From Hoskinsella mucinilytica (GTDB taxonomy: Bacteria > Bacillota_I > Bacilli_A > Erysipelotrichales > Erysipelotrichaceae), in the NCBI RefSeq assembly GCF_045223415.1, contig NZ_JBEQZJ010000002.1, positions 1 through 64,000 of the forward strand: a stretch of 64,000 bases of DNA, written 5' to 3'. Under the pieces are notes generated by a model. That model was not told the DNA's origin and did not search any database. It worked only from the letters and a program-made list of their open reading frames with translations. How positions within the stretch are numbered: position 1 is the stretch's first letter; each line of letters begins with the position of its first letter. A program made the translations under genes and the position numbers. This document shows, in pieces, positions 44,580-53,309 of this stretch.

Positions 44580-45380
44580 ATGAAAGAAATGAAAGAAGTG
44601 AGGCGTATCGTTGTCAAAGTTGGTTCTTCTACCATCACAAGAGACAATGGATTGAACTTAAGAAAAATCGATCGTTTGGCAATGGTACTCAGCGATATAA
44701 AGAATAAAGGAATTGATGTTGTACTCGTCAGTAGTGGAGCGGTTGCTGCTGGAGCAAGTAAGTTAAAAATGAAAGATCGCCCTTCCTTGATGCGTGAAAA
44801 GCAGGCTGCTGCTAGTGTTGGTCAATGTGAATTGATGTTTATCTATGATAAATTTTTCTCTCAATTTGGACAAACCATATCTCAGCTATTGCTAGACAAA
44901 ACCGTTACTACCAATGAAATGCTTCGTTATAATGCAATCAATACGTTGGAAACACTACTTCAATATGGAGTCATTCCTGTTGTGAATGAGAATGATTCCG
45001 TTGCTGTTGATGAGATTGCTTATGGTGATAACGATACCTTATCCGCAGTTACAGCTTTTCTGGTTCATGCTGATTTATTGGTTCTTTTATCCGATATTGA
45101 TGGCTTATACGATAAAAATCCATCGGAATACGAAGATGCAAAACTATTATCTGTGGTCAACCACATTGATGAGCATATCCTAGCAATGGCGGGAGATGCC
45201 GGAAGCAAAGTAGGAACCGGTGGAATGGTCACAAAGCTTCATGCAGCACAATTTGCATCACAACACCATATCCCCATGATCATAGCCAATGGAGAAAACC
45301 CCTCCATTTTATATGATATCTTAGAAAACAAGTATAAAGGTACCTTGTTTGACGTAAAGGAGGAAAAAACATGGAACTGA
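44580..45380 (+). CDS. proB: Glutamate 5-kinase
   Basis: First step of proline synthesis: ATP-dependent phosphorylation of glutamate. 266 residues, amino-acid-kinase fold only, without the C-terminal PUA domain. Motifs: 'VVKVGSSTI' near 11, 'VSSGAVAAGA' near 47, 'NENDSVAVDEIAYGDND' near 139 and 'GTGGMVTKLHAA' near 210. ATG 44580 follows AAAGGGAG; the frame opens earlier at a TTG that lies in the promoter. The end overlaps proA by 10 bases. Confidence 0.95.
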   Translation: MKEMKEVRRIVVKVGSSTITRDNGLNLRKIDRLAMVLSDIKNKGIDVVLVSSGAVAAGASKLKMKDRPSLMREKQAAASVGQCELMFIYDKFFSQFGQTISQLLLDKTVTTNEMLRYNAINTLETLLQYGVIPVVNENDSVAVDEIAYGDNDTLSAVTAFLVHADLLVLLSDIDGLYDKNPSEYEDAKLLSVVNHIDEHILAMAGDAGSKVGTGGMVTKLHAAQFASQHHIPMIIANGENPSILYDILENKYKGTLFDVKEEKTWN

Positions 45381-46615
45381 TTGATTTATGTAAAGCCGTT
45401 AAAATAGCAAGTACTGAAATGATGAATGCTTCAACGAATAAGAAAAACGCAGTACTAGAACGTATCGCAGTAGAAATAGAAACCCATATGGAAGAAATCC
45501 TGATTGAAAACAAAAAAGACATTGAAGCAGGAAAAGCGAATCACATGAATGAGGGATTACTTGATCGTATGGCATTGACAAAAGAACGTCTGACACAAAT
45601 CGTGATCGGTGTTCGACAAGTCAGAGATTTAGAAGATCCTATCGGTGAAATCGAAGATATGAAAACTAGTCCTAGTGGATTACAGATCGGTACGATGAGG
45701 GTCGCTTTAGGTGTTGTTGGTATGATTTATGAAGCAAGACCAAATGTTACTGTAGATGCTGCCATTTTATGTCTAAAAGCCGGTAATGCAGTCATTTTAA
45801 GAGGAAGTAAAGATATCATCCATTCTAATATGATCTTAGTAAGCCTCATGCGCAATGCATTAATTGAAGAACATATGAATCCTGACTGTATCTCTTTATT
45901 AGAAGATACATCCAGAGAAACTTGTAATGAACTGATGAGAATGAAGGATTACCTCGATGTTTTGATACCAAGAGGTGGTGCTTCCTTAATCAAAGCTACC
46001 GTAGAACATGCCAGCGTTCCGGTTTTGGAAACAGGAACAGGAAATTGTCATGTCTATGTAGATAAAGATGCTGATTTGAAACAAGCATTGAATATTGTTA
46101 TCAATGCCAAAACAACTCGTACTTCGGTTTGTAATTCCTGTGAAAGTGTTTTGCTTCATGAACAAATTCCAGATGAGTTTATCGTGAAGATGCTACAAGA
46201 ACTGAAAAAGCATCAAGTCATCATACATGCTGATGAGAGCATTTGTGCACTAGATACCGATTGTATCTTAGCCAATGAAGAAGATTATTTAAAAGAATAT
46301 CTTGATTTAGAAATTTCAATCAAAAAGGTAAGTAGTTTAGATGAAGCAATCACTCATATCAATGCATATAGTACGCATCATAGTGATTCCATCGTTTCCG
46401 AAAATTACAGCGCTGTAAAACAATTTATAAAAGAAGTAGATAGTGCTTGTGTGTATGCCAATGCTTCTACCCGCTTCTCAGATGGATTTGAATTTGGTCT
46501 TGGTGCTGAAATCGGCATTAGCACTCAAAAGCTACATGCAAGAGGTCCTATGGGATTAAAAGCCTTAACCACAAAGAAATATATCATTCTGGGGAATGGT
46601 CAAATCAGAGAATGA
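45371..46615 (+). CDS. proA: Glutamate-5-semialdehyde dehydrogenase
   Basis: Reduces gamma-glutamyl phosphate with NADPH to the semialdehyde that cyclises to pyrroline-5-carboxylate. 414 residues, full length; catalytic Cys in 'TRTSVCNSCESVLLH' near 254-260, 'EARPNVTVDA' near 121 and 'LIPRGG' near 197. An AAAGGAGG site precedes the ATG and lies within the end of proB, with which it overlaps. proC, the last step, is not in this window. Confidence 0.96.
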   Translation: MELIDLCKAVKIASTEMMNASTNKKNAVLERIAVEIETHMEEILIENKKDIEAGKANHMNEGLLDRMALTKERLTQIVIGVRQVRDLEDPIGEIEDMKTSPSGLQIGTMRVALGVVGMIYEARPNVTVDAAILCLKAGNAVILRGSKDIIHSNMILVSLMRNALIEEHMNPDCISLLEDTSRETCNELMRMKDYLDVLIPRGGASLIKATVEHASVPVLETGTGNCHVYVDKDADLKQALNIVINAKTTRTSVCNSCESVLLHEQIPDEFIVKMLQELKKHQVIIHADESICALDTDCILANEEDYLKEYLDLEISIKKVSSLDEAITHINAYSTHHSDSIVSENYSAVKQFIKEVDSACVYANASTRFSDGFEFGLGAEIGISTQKLHARGPMGLKALTTKKYIILGNGQIRE

Positions 46616-46653
46616 AAAAGCTGTGTCTTACAAAAAATGAAGACACAGCTTTT
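46616..46653. terminator. Bidirectional terminator between proA and isocitrate dehydrogenase
   Basis: Perfect 14-bp stem AAAAGCTGTGTCTT/AAGACACAGCTTTT with a 10-base loop; T-rich on one side and A-rich on the other. Confidence 0.88.
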
Positions 46654-46663
46654 ACTATAATGA

Positions 46664-47662
46664 TTATTTTAAATGTGCAATGATTGCATCACAATAAGCT
46701 TCTGTAGTAGATGAACCATGAAGATCAGGTGTTAAGACCTCTGCTTCCTTTAATACCTCATCAACTGCCTGACGAATATTGCTTGCACAAGTTGTTTCAC
46801 CAAGGTATTCTAGCATCATACATGCAGACCATAGAATTGCGGTAGGATTAGCGACATGTTTGCCGGCTATATCAGGTGCACTTCCATGAACTGCTTCAAA
46901 CATAGCATATTCATCACCAAGATTACAGCTAGGAAGTAAACCTAATCCACCAATCAATCCACTAGTCAGATCTGATACGATATCACCGTATAAATTAGGC
47001 ATTACCATGACATCGAAAGTTTCAGGTCGCATAACAAGTTGCATACAAACATTATCAACGATCTTATCATCTGCTTCAATCATAGGAAATTCTTTTGCGA
47101 TATCATGGAAGATGTTCAAGAAAAGACCATCGCTCATCTTTAAAATATTGGCTTTATGTACACAGGTAACTTTTTTACGATCATGGTCCACTGCATACTG
47201 GAAAGCATCACGTATAATGCGTTCACTTGCTTTTCTAGTAATGATTTTTGTCGCATGGACAGTATTTTCATCTATCATTTCTTCAACACCGACATACAAA
47301 TCCTCGGTATTTTCTCTAAAAGTAACAATGTCGACATCGTGAAATGGCGTTTTTACTGCTGTATTGCTTTTTGCTGGACGAATATTCGCATAAAGATCAT
47401 ATTTATTTCTAAGTGTAACATTCAAAGATTTAAATCCTTTCCCAATTGGTGTGGTAATTGGTGCTTTCAATAAAATCTTATTTTTTTCAAAAGAAGCATA
47501 GGCTTCATCAGGAATTAATTTTCCATTTCTTTCATATTCTGCTTCTCCAACTTCAAAACATTCAAATTCAAGTGGTGCTTTCGCAGCTTCTAATATTTTT
47601 AAAGTTGCATCACAGATTTCTGGTCCAATGCCATCTCCCTTAAATACAGTAATTGTTTTCAT
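46664..47662 (-). CDS. Isocitrate/isopropylmalate dehydrogenase family, probably NAD-dependent isocitrate dehydrogenase
   Basis: 332 residues. Oxidative decarboxylation of isocitrate to 2-oxoglutarate. Motifs: 'GDGIGPEI' near 9, 'RENTEDLYVGVE' near 114, 'DNVCMQLV' near 204, 'NLYGDIVSDLTSGLIGGLGLLPS' near 224 and 'EAVHGSAPDIAGK' near 258. The short size and 'KSLNVTLRN' substrate loop fit the NAD-dependent homo-oligomeric type. The partner genes next door (citrate synthase, aconitase) support isocitrate rather than isopropylmalate as substrate. Two bases separate it from the citrate synthase stop. Confidence 0.92.
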   Translation of the reverse strand: MKTITVFKGDGIGPEICDATLKILEAAKAPLEFECFEVGEAEYERNGKLIPDEAYASFEKNKILLKAPITTPIGKGFKSLNVTLRNKYDLYANIRPAKSNTAVKTPFHDVDIVTFRENTEDLYVGVEEMIDENTVHATKIITRKASERIIRDAFQYAVDHDRKKVTCVHKANILKMSDGLFLNIFHDIAKEFPMIEADDKIVDNVCMQLVMRPETFDVMVMPNLYGDIVSDLTSGLIGGLGLLPSCNLGDEYAMFEAVHGSAPDIAGKHVANPTAILWSACMMLEYLGETTCASNIRQAVDEVLKEAEVLTPDLHGSSTTEAYCDAIIAHLK

Positions 47663-47664
47663 TT

Positions 47665-48999
47665 CTATCTCTCCTCCATTTTTTTATAGTCTTTTTTCGT
47701 TCCGACGTATTTTGTCGCAGGACGCATGATCCTTCCATCATATAGTTTGTTTTCGATATTATGCGCCAACCATCCAACCGTTCTGGCAAGAACAAACAAT
47801 GGTGTATACATATCCTCAGGAATCCCAAGAATCTGATATACGAAACCACTATAAAAATCAACATTGCTAGAAACATTGATTCCCTTTACATCCAAAATTA
47901 CTTCTTTTGCACATTGTTCAAATCGTTTATAGAATGCATATTCTTTTACCTTGCCTTTCTCTTGGGCAAGTTTCGCAATATGTTCTTGTAAAACCTCACT
48001 ACGTGGATCAGATAAGGTATAAATGGCATGTCCCATTCCGTAAACCAAACCACTATAGTCATAAAATTGCTTATGCATGATACGATAAATCAAAGCTTTG
48101 ATTTCAATATCATTTTCACAATATCCGATTTCATCAATGACCGCCTTCATCATACCCGCAACCTTTAAATTGGCACCACCATGTCTTGGTCCTTTCATTG
48201 ATCCGATCGCACCGACAATGCTGGAATAGATATCGGTTCCTGTAGAAGAAATAACCACATTGGTAAAGGTAGAGTTATTTCCACCACCATGATCGGCATG
48301 AACAATTAACATCATATCCAAGACCAATGCCTCCTGATGTGTAAAAGAATGATCATTTCTTAACATATATAATATATTCTCTGCAATGGACATATCTTTT
48401 TGACATTGGTGAATGACTAAGGATTCCTTATAATAATGATGTTGTTTACTTTGATAAGCATAACAAATGATACTTGGTAGTTTTGCCAGTATATTCAATC
48501 CCTGCTCTAACGTATTTTCCGGACTGATATCATCAGCAGCTACATCATAATCATATAGAGCAAGTACCGCTTGTTGTAAACGGTTCATCAGATTTTTTCC
48601 TGGCATACGTAGGAATTTTGTCTCAAGAAAATCTTCAGGTAATTCATAATGATCCTTTAAAAAAGTGGTAAATTGTTTTAGTTCATCCAAATTAGGAAGA
48701 TATCCAAATAAAATTAAAAAACAAACCTCCTCATAACCATAGGGGCGGTTCCAGTTACGTCCATGTATGATATCACGAAGCTCAATGCCTCGATAGAACA
48801 GTTGACCCTGTGCATCCCGTTTTACTTCTTCTACATATTGATAACCTACAACATCGGCAATTTTAGTAAGTCCAACACGGACACCGGTGCCATCCTCATT
48901 ACGAAGACCTTTTTTTACATCATATTTACGAAATAAATCATTTGGAATATCCGTATATTCCTGCGATTTTTTTAACAACGAAATCAGCTGTTTATTCAT
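47665..48999 (-). CDS. Citrate synthase
   Basis: 444 residues. Condenses acetyl-CoA and oxaloacetate. Motifs: 'LKDIIHGRNWNRPYGYEE'-like segment near 74-90, 'VHADHGGGNNSTFTN' near 232 (catalytic His), 'GPRHGGANLKVAGMM' near 268 and 'VYGMGHAIYTLSDPRSEV' near 318. Catalytic Asp in 'NVDFYSGFVYQ' near 385. It is the longer anaerobe type with an N-terminal extension. First gene of a two-gene unit with isocitrate dehydrogenase; AAGGAGG precedes the ATG. Confidence 0.95.
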   Translation of the reverse strand: MNKQLISLLKKSQEYTDIPNDLFRKYDVKKGLRNEDGTGVRVGLTKIADVVGYQYVEEVKRDAQGQLFYRGIELRDIIHGRNWNRPYGYEEVCFLILFGYLPNLDELKQFTTFLKDHYELPEDFLETKFLRMPGKNLMNRLQQAVLALYDYDVAADDISPENTLEQGLNILAKLPSIICYAYQSKQHHYYKESLVIHQCQKDMSIAENILYMLRNDHSFTHQEALVLDMMLIVHADHGGGNNSTFTNVVISSTGTDIYSSIVGAIGSMKGPRHGGANLKVAGMMKAVIDEIGYCENDIEIKALIYRIMHKQFYDYSGLVYGMGHAIYTLSDPRSEVLQEHIAKLAQEKGKVKEYAFYKRFEQCAKEVILDVKGINVSSNVDFYSGFVYQILGIPEDMYTPLFVLARTVGWLAHNIENKLYDGRIMRPATKYVGTKKDYKKMEER

Positions 49000-49030
49000 G
49001 CATGTACCTCCTTCTTTCAGTGTTCTTTCA

Positions 49031-49059
49031 ATATTATATCATAATTTTCATAAAGTCAA
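49031..49059 (-). promoter_or_regulatory. Promoter of the citrate synthase-isocitrate dehydrogenase operon
   Basis: Reverse strand: TTGACT (49054-49059), 17-base spacer, TAATAT (49031-49036, overlapping a TATAAT at 49033-49038). A TATAAT on the other strand near 49084 probably serves aconitase, so the 130-base gap is a divergent promoter. Confidence 0.6.
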
Positions 49060-49130
49060 TGAAATATTTTCAGATTTTCATGTTATAATAAAAAGCGTAT
49101 ATTGTAATATAGAGGAAAGGAAGAGAATTT

Positions 49131-51050
49131 ATGCCAACGATTACTGAAAAAATTATCAAAGCACACCTTGTAGAAGGTGAAATGAAGCGTGGAGAGGCAA
49201 TCGCCATTCACATCGATCAAACCTTAACACAGGATGCAACTGGAACCATGGCATATCTGCAATTAGAAGCAATGGGTGTCGATCAAGTGAAAACGGAGTT
49301 GTCTATCAGCTACGTTGATCACAATACATTGCAAAGTGGATTTGAAAATGCTGATGACCATAAATATCTACAAACAGTCGCCATGAAACATGGTGTCCGT
49401 TTTTCAAAACCGGGAAATGGTATTTGTCATCAAGTACATCTTGAACGTTTTGCGAAACCCGGAAAAACATTATTAGGAAGTGATTCCCATACACCTACTG
49501 CAGGTGGTATCGGATCCCTTGCCATTGGGGCAGGTGGTTTGGATGTTGCCTGTGCTATGGCCGGAAGAGCTTTCCATTTGAATATGCCAAAAATTGTCAA
49601 TGTCGTACTACATGGTGCCTTACAAAAAGGAGTTAGTTCTAAAGATATCATCTTAAAGGTATTACAACTCATGAGTGTCAAAGGCGGCGTTGGAAAAGTC
49701 ATTGAATATAGTGGAGATGGAGTAAAAAATCTAACCATACCACAACGTGCTACGATCACTAATATGGGGGCAGAGTTAGGAGCAACCACTTCTGTATTCC
49801 CTAGTGATGAATTAACCTATGAGTTTTTAAAGAAACAACATAGAGAAGAAGATTATGTAGAATTAAAAGCTGATGAGGATGCGGTTTATGACGAAACCAT
49901 TGAAATCGATCTAGATACATTAGAACCTATGATTGCAATGCCTCATATGCCTGATAATGTATTACCTATTAGTGAAGTCTTAAATTTAAAGGTCGATCAG
50001 GTCGCTATCGGAAGCTGTACCAATTCTAGCTATCGTGACATGATGAGTGTTGCGAATATCTTAAAAGGAAACACAGTTGATCCTGATGTATCTTTGGTTA
50101 TCTCACCAGGTTCTCGTCAGGTATTGAATATGATTGCCAGCAATGGCGGTTTATCTACCATGATTTCAGCAGGTGCTAGAATATTGGAAACAACTTGTGG
50201 ACCTTGTATCGGTATGGGACAATCTCCAATTACCAACGCATTATCATTACGTACCTTTAATCGTAACTTTTATGGAAGAAGCGGTACGTTAAGTGCTAAG
50301 GTTTGCTTGGTATCGCCTGAGACAGCAGCTGCCAGTGCTATAGCCGGATATATTGTTGATCCTAGAACCATTGATTTTGAAGTGCCTTCTGATCCTGAAT
50401 TCTTCACGATTGATGATAGTATGATCATTGAACCTGATGCAAAAATCGCAGCAGAAACAGAAGTAATACGTGGACCTAACATCAAACCATTACCAATCAA
50501 TACACCACTAGATGATACGATTGACAAAAAGGTCATGATCAAAGTCGATGATAATATTACGACCGATCATATCGCTCCTGCTGGAGCTAAGGTTCTTCCT
50601 TATCGTTCTAATATTGAGAAAATATCTGAATTTATCTTCATGAATGTAAAAGCCAGTTTCCATGATGATTGTCTTGCTAATGGTGGAGGATTCATCATTG
50701 CCGGAAGCAATTATGGTCAAGGAAGTTCACGTGAACATGCAGCACTTGCACCTATGTATTTAGGTATCAAAGCTGTTATCGCAAAAAGCTTTGCCAGAAT
50801 CCATCGTGCCAATTTAGTCAACTTCGGCATCATTCCATTCACCTTTGTTAACGAAGCCGATTATGACACGATCGATGAGATGGATGAATTGAAGCTAACA
50901 GGTCTTCATGATTTAAAAGAAAACACACCAATTGTTGTAACGAATGTTACCAAAGGCACTACCTTTGAAGTTGAACATAACTTAACACAACTTGATATCG
51001 ATACCATCAAGGCTGGTGGAACCTTAAATTTGATTCGACAAAATCAATAA
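49131..51050 (+). CDS. Aconitate hydratase
   Basis: Interconverts citrate and isocitrate through a 4Fe-4S cluster. 639 residues, the shorter mitochondrial/anaerobe-type aconitase. Cluster Cys are in 'GSCTNSS' near 297 and 'TTCGPCIGMG' near 359; 'LGSDSHTPTAGGIG' near 116, 'DDNITTDHIAPAG' near 473 and 'GSNYGQGSSREHAA' near 525 are also family signatures. Divergent from citrate synthase, with which it forms the oxidative branch to 2-oxoglutarate. Confidence 0.96.
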   Translation: MPTITEKIIKAHLVEGEMKRGEAIAIHIDQTLTQDATGTMAYLQLEAMGVDQVKTELSISYVDHNTLQSGFENADDHKYLQTVAMKHGVRFSKPGNGICHQVHLERFAKPGKTLLGSDSHTPTAGGIGSLAIGAGGLDVACAMAGRAFHLNMPKIVNVVLHGALQKGVSSKDIILKVLQLMSVKGGVGKVIEYSGDGVKNLTIPQRATITNMGAELGATTSVFPSDELTYEFLKKQHREEDYVELKADEDAVYDETIEIDLDTLEPMIAMPHMPDNVLPISEVLNLKVDQVAIGSCTNSSYRDMMSVANILKGNTVDPDVSLVISPGSRQVLNMIASNGGLSTMISAGARILETTCGPCIGMGQSPITNALSLRTFNRNFYGRSGTLSAKVCLVSPETAAASAIAGYIVDPRTIDFEVPSDPEFFTIDDSMIIEPDAKIAAETEVIRGPNIKPLPINTPLDDTIDKKVMIKVDDNITTDHIAPAGAKVLPYRSNIEKISEFIFMNVKASFHDDCLANGGGFIIAGSNYGQGSSREHAALAPMYLGIKAVIAKSFARIHRANLVNFGIIPFTFVNEADYDTIDEMDELKLTGLHDLKENTPIVVTNVTKGTTFEVEHNLTQLDIDTIKAGGTLNLIRQNQ

Positions 51051-51055
51051 GCTTA

Positions 51056-51097
51056 AAAAGATGAAGGCGTACATACGTACATAGCTTTCATCTTTTC
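51056..51097 (+). terminator. Terminator of aconitase
   Basis: Stem AAAAGATGAA (51057-51066) with TTCATCTTTT (51087-51096), loop containing GTACATACGTAC. Confidence 0.8.
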
Positions 51098-51131
51098 ATT
51101 TATATGTTACAATGACACTAGAGGTGATTAT

Positions 51132-51659
51132 ATGATATACATCATTACCGGTGCTACACATACCGGAAAAACCAAGCTTGCTCAAACCTTATTGGAAACC
51201 TATCATATCCCCTATTTATCCCTTGATCATTTAAAGATGGGATTGATACGTAGTAAACAAACTTCCTTAACACCACAAGATGATGCTTTACTTGTTGATT
51301 ATTTATGGCCAATCATAAAAGAAATCATCAAAACAGCAATTGAAAACAAACAAGATCTCATCATAGAAGGTTGTTATATTCCATTTACATGGAAACAAGA
51401 TTTTGACCAAAATTACCAAACTGATATCCGTTATATTGCATTGGTCATGAGTGAAGCATATATCAAACAGCAATTTCAGATCATCCAATCCCATGCCAAC
51501 ATCATAGAGCAACGTTTCACCGATGAGCTATCTATGCAAACGCTTATCGAAGATAATCGATATTATCTAGAAGGATGTCAAACCTATCATCTTCCTTATC
51601 GATATATCCATGATCATTACGATCTTGAACATCCTACGTTAGAAGATCTTTTTGATTAA
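51132..51659 (+). CDS. P-loop kinase-like ATPase
   Basis: 175 residues. N-terminal Walker A 'GATHTGKTKLAQTL' (about 7-20) and a later 'LIIEGCYIPF' near 78 fit the adenylate-kinase-like/2-phosphoglycerate-kinase-like fold, where the second motif follows the substrate-binding lid. No domain identifies the substrate. AGAGGTGAT precedes the ATG. It is followed at once by the serpin remnant, with which it may once have shared a transcript. Confidence 0.72.
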   Translation: MIYIITGATHTGKTKLAQTLLETYHIPYLSLDHLKMGLIRSKQTSLTPQDDALLVDYLWPIIKEIIKTAIENKQDLIIEGCYIPFTWKQDFDQNYQTDIRYIALVMSEAYIKQQFQIIQSHANIIEQRFTDELSMQTLIEDNRYYLEGCQTYHLPYRYIHDHYDLEHPTLEDLFD

Positions 51660-51675
51660 GATAACCGCTTCCTGA

Positions 51676-51852
51676 ATCAATGAATTCGGTGTAGAAGCTT
51701 CATCTTATGAAGTATTGTTTTATACGACCGGTATTGCACAAACAACCGAACCAATTCTCATGAATGTTGATCATCCCTTTATATACAGCATCACTTCAAA
51801 GGATGGTATTCCTCTTTTCATCGGATATGTACAAGATCCCACAACTGCATAA
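51676..51852 (+). pseudogene. Remnant of a serpin (protease inhibitor), C-terminal end only
   Basis: A 58-codon open stretch, read from just after an in-frame TGA (51673-51675), ends in a stop at 51850. It begins with 'INEFGVEASS', the serpin hinge region before the reactive loop (compare V-N-E-x-G-x-E-A-A), and ends with 'DHPFIYSITSKDGIPLFIG' and 'YVQDPT', the conserved serpin C-terminus. No start codon or the roughly 300 preceding residues are present. This is a truncated, untranslated tail of a once complete gene. Confidence 0.8.
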
Positions 51853-51890
51853 AAGACCGGCAAGTTACGCCAGTCTTTGTTTTTTTATCT
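51853..51890 (+). terminator. Terminator after the serpin remnant
   Basis: AAAGAC-C-GGC pairs with GCC-A-GTCTTT (about 51853-51880), followed by GTTTTTTT. It still looks functional and can also stop the convergent permease transcript in part. Confidence 0.75.
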
Positions 51891-51896
51891 CAATAC

Positions 51897-53207
51897 TTAT
51901 TTCTTTTTTCTATGGAATTTCTGTTCGCTTTCCGGATCTTTTACAAAAGCCAAGAAGATTGCACCTAGTAACATCATTGGAATCAAACCAAGAATTCCAT
52001 AACGTGTTTCCCCTGTAATCATGATAATAACAGATACTGCAATAGGACCTAAGATAGCTGAGAATTTAGAGAATACAGAGAAGAAACCAAAAAATTCATT
52101 GCTATCTGCTTTATCCGGAATTAATTTAGCAAAATAACTTCTGGATACTGATTGAATTCCACCTTGAAACAAACCAACCAATACCGCAACCACCCAGATA
52201 AAACTAGGATATGTTTGAATCATAGCTCCCGCTAAAACAACACCAACATAACCAAAAATACCTGAGTAAATCATTTTTTTAGATCCGAATCGACCTACCA
52301 ATCTACCAAAATAAATAGAGGCAGGACAAGCAATGATATTGATAAAAATAACAACCACCAAACTCATGACATCGCCAATTCCCATTTCTGTTGCCAAAGA
52401 TACTGCCATTTTGATAACTGTATTCACACAATCGATATAAAAGAAATAGGAAATACAGAATAAAAAGATATTTTTATTCTTCTTTACATCTCGAAAGGTA
52501 TGGTATAAATGAGAGAAAGATTCCCTAACAACATGTGGTACCGGTTCATGATAATGTGTCTGTTTTACATTTTTCAACATTGGTCTTGAATAGATCAACC
52601 ACCATATTACCGCCAATCCCATGGTAATACCACATGCCATACGATAGGTTAATGTAAAACTACCTAGAGCTAAATCCCCATTGGCATCTCCAAACAAGGT
52701 TACCGCTGCAAAAGGAATAATGAAAATCAAGAATGGTAATACACTACCAATATAACCCCATGCATATCCGGCAGCAGATACTTTATCAACACGATCATCG
52801 TCACAAACATCAACAATAAACGCATCATAGAAAATGATCGATCCATTATATCCTAACATTGCGATCACAAATATAACGATTGCCATCTTATAATCAATGA
52901 ATGGAAGTGCCAAACCAAAACCACCAGCGATTCCAATAAACAAGAAAAACTTAAACATTTTCATTTTGGTATCTTTATAGTCTGCCATGGTTCCCAATAC
53001 AGGTGATATCAGCGCAAGAATGATTGCATAAACTGCATTTGCCCACCCTACATAAACACTACTATCTCCTGGTGTAATTTTCGCAATCAACAAGGGGAAG
53101 ATCACAGTACAGGTCGTTAATACCTGAGCACTATTTCCAACATCATATAAAATCCAGCTAGCTTCTTCCTTGGTAAAACCCATTTTTTTCAGCATCTTCA
53201 ATAACAT
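51897..53207 (-). CDS. UMF1-family MFS permease (Atg22-like)
   Basis: 436 residues with about 12 membrane segments. The start 'FTKEEASWILYDVGNSAQ' contains the family signature W-x-x-Y-D-x-x-N-S-A of UMF1/Atg22-like proteins, and 'VPHVVRESFSHLYHTFRDVKKNKNIFLFCISYFFYIDCVNTV' in the middle fits the loop between the two halves. Substrates of bacterial members are not established. Transcribed away from the D-hydroxyacid operon but on the same strand, with its own 100-base upstream gap. Confidence 0.88.
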   Translation of the reverse strand: MLLKMLKKMGFTKEEASWILYDVGNSAQVLTTCTVIFPLLIAKITPGDSSVYVGWANAVYAIILALISPVLGTMADYKDTKMKMFKFFLFIGIAGGFGLALPFIDYKMAIVIFVIAMLGYNGSIIFYDAFIVDVCDDDRVDKVSAAGYAWGYIGSVLPFLIFIIPFAAVTLFGDANGDLALGSFTLTYRMACGITMGLAVIWWLIYSRPMLKNVKQTHYHEPVPHVVRESFSHLYHTFRDVKKNKNIFLFCISYFFYIDCVNTVIKMAVSLATEMGIGDVMSLVVVIFINIIACPASIYFGRLVGRFGSKKMIYSGIFGYVGVVLAGAMIQTYPSFIWVVAVLVGLFQGGIQSVSRSYFAKLIPDKADSNEFFGFFSVFSKFSAILGPIAVSVIIMITGETRYGILGLIPMMLLGAIFLAFVKDPESEQKFHRKKK

Positions 53208-53309
53208 AAGGAAACCCTCTCTTTTCTCTTGATTTTATTATATCAAGTTTTTCATACCATTCCTATCTTCTTTACCATCTTTTCACAATTCTTATGTATT
53301 TTTTTTCAA

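Noticed and set aside
44460..44580. T-box or proline-responsive leader in front of proB
   Set aside because: Only about 30 bases separate the promoter from the start codon, and no T-box sequence or terminator is present.
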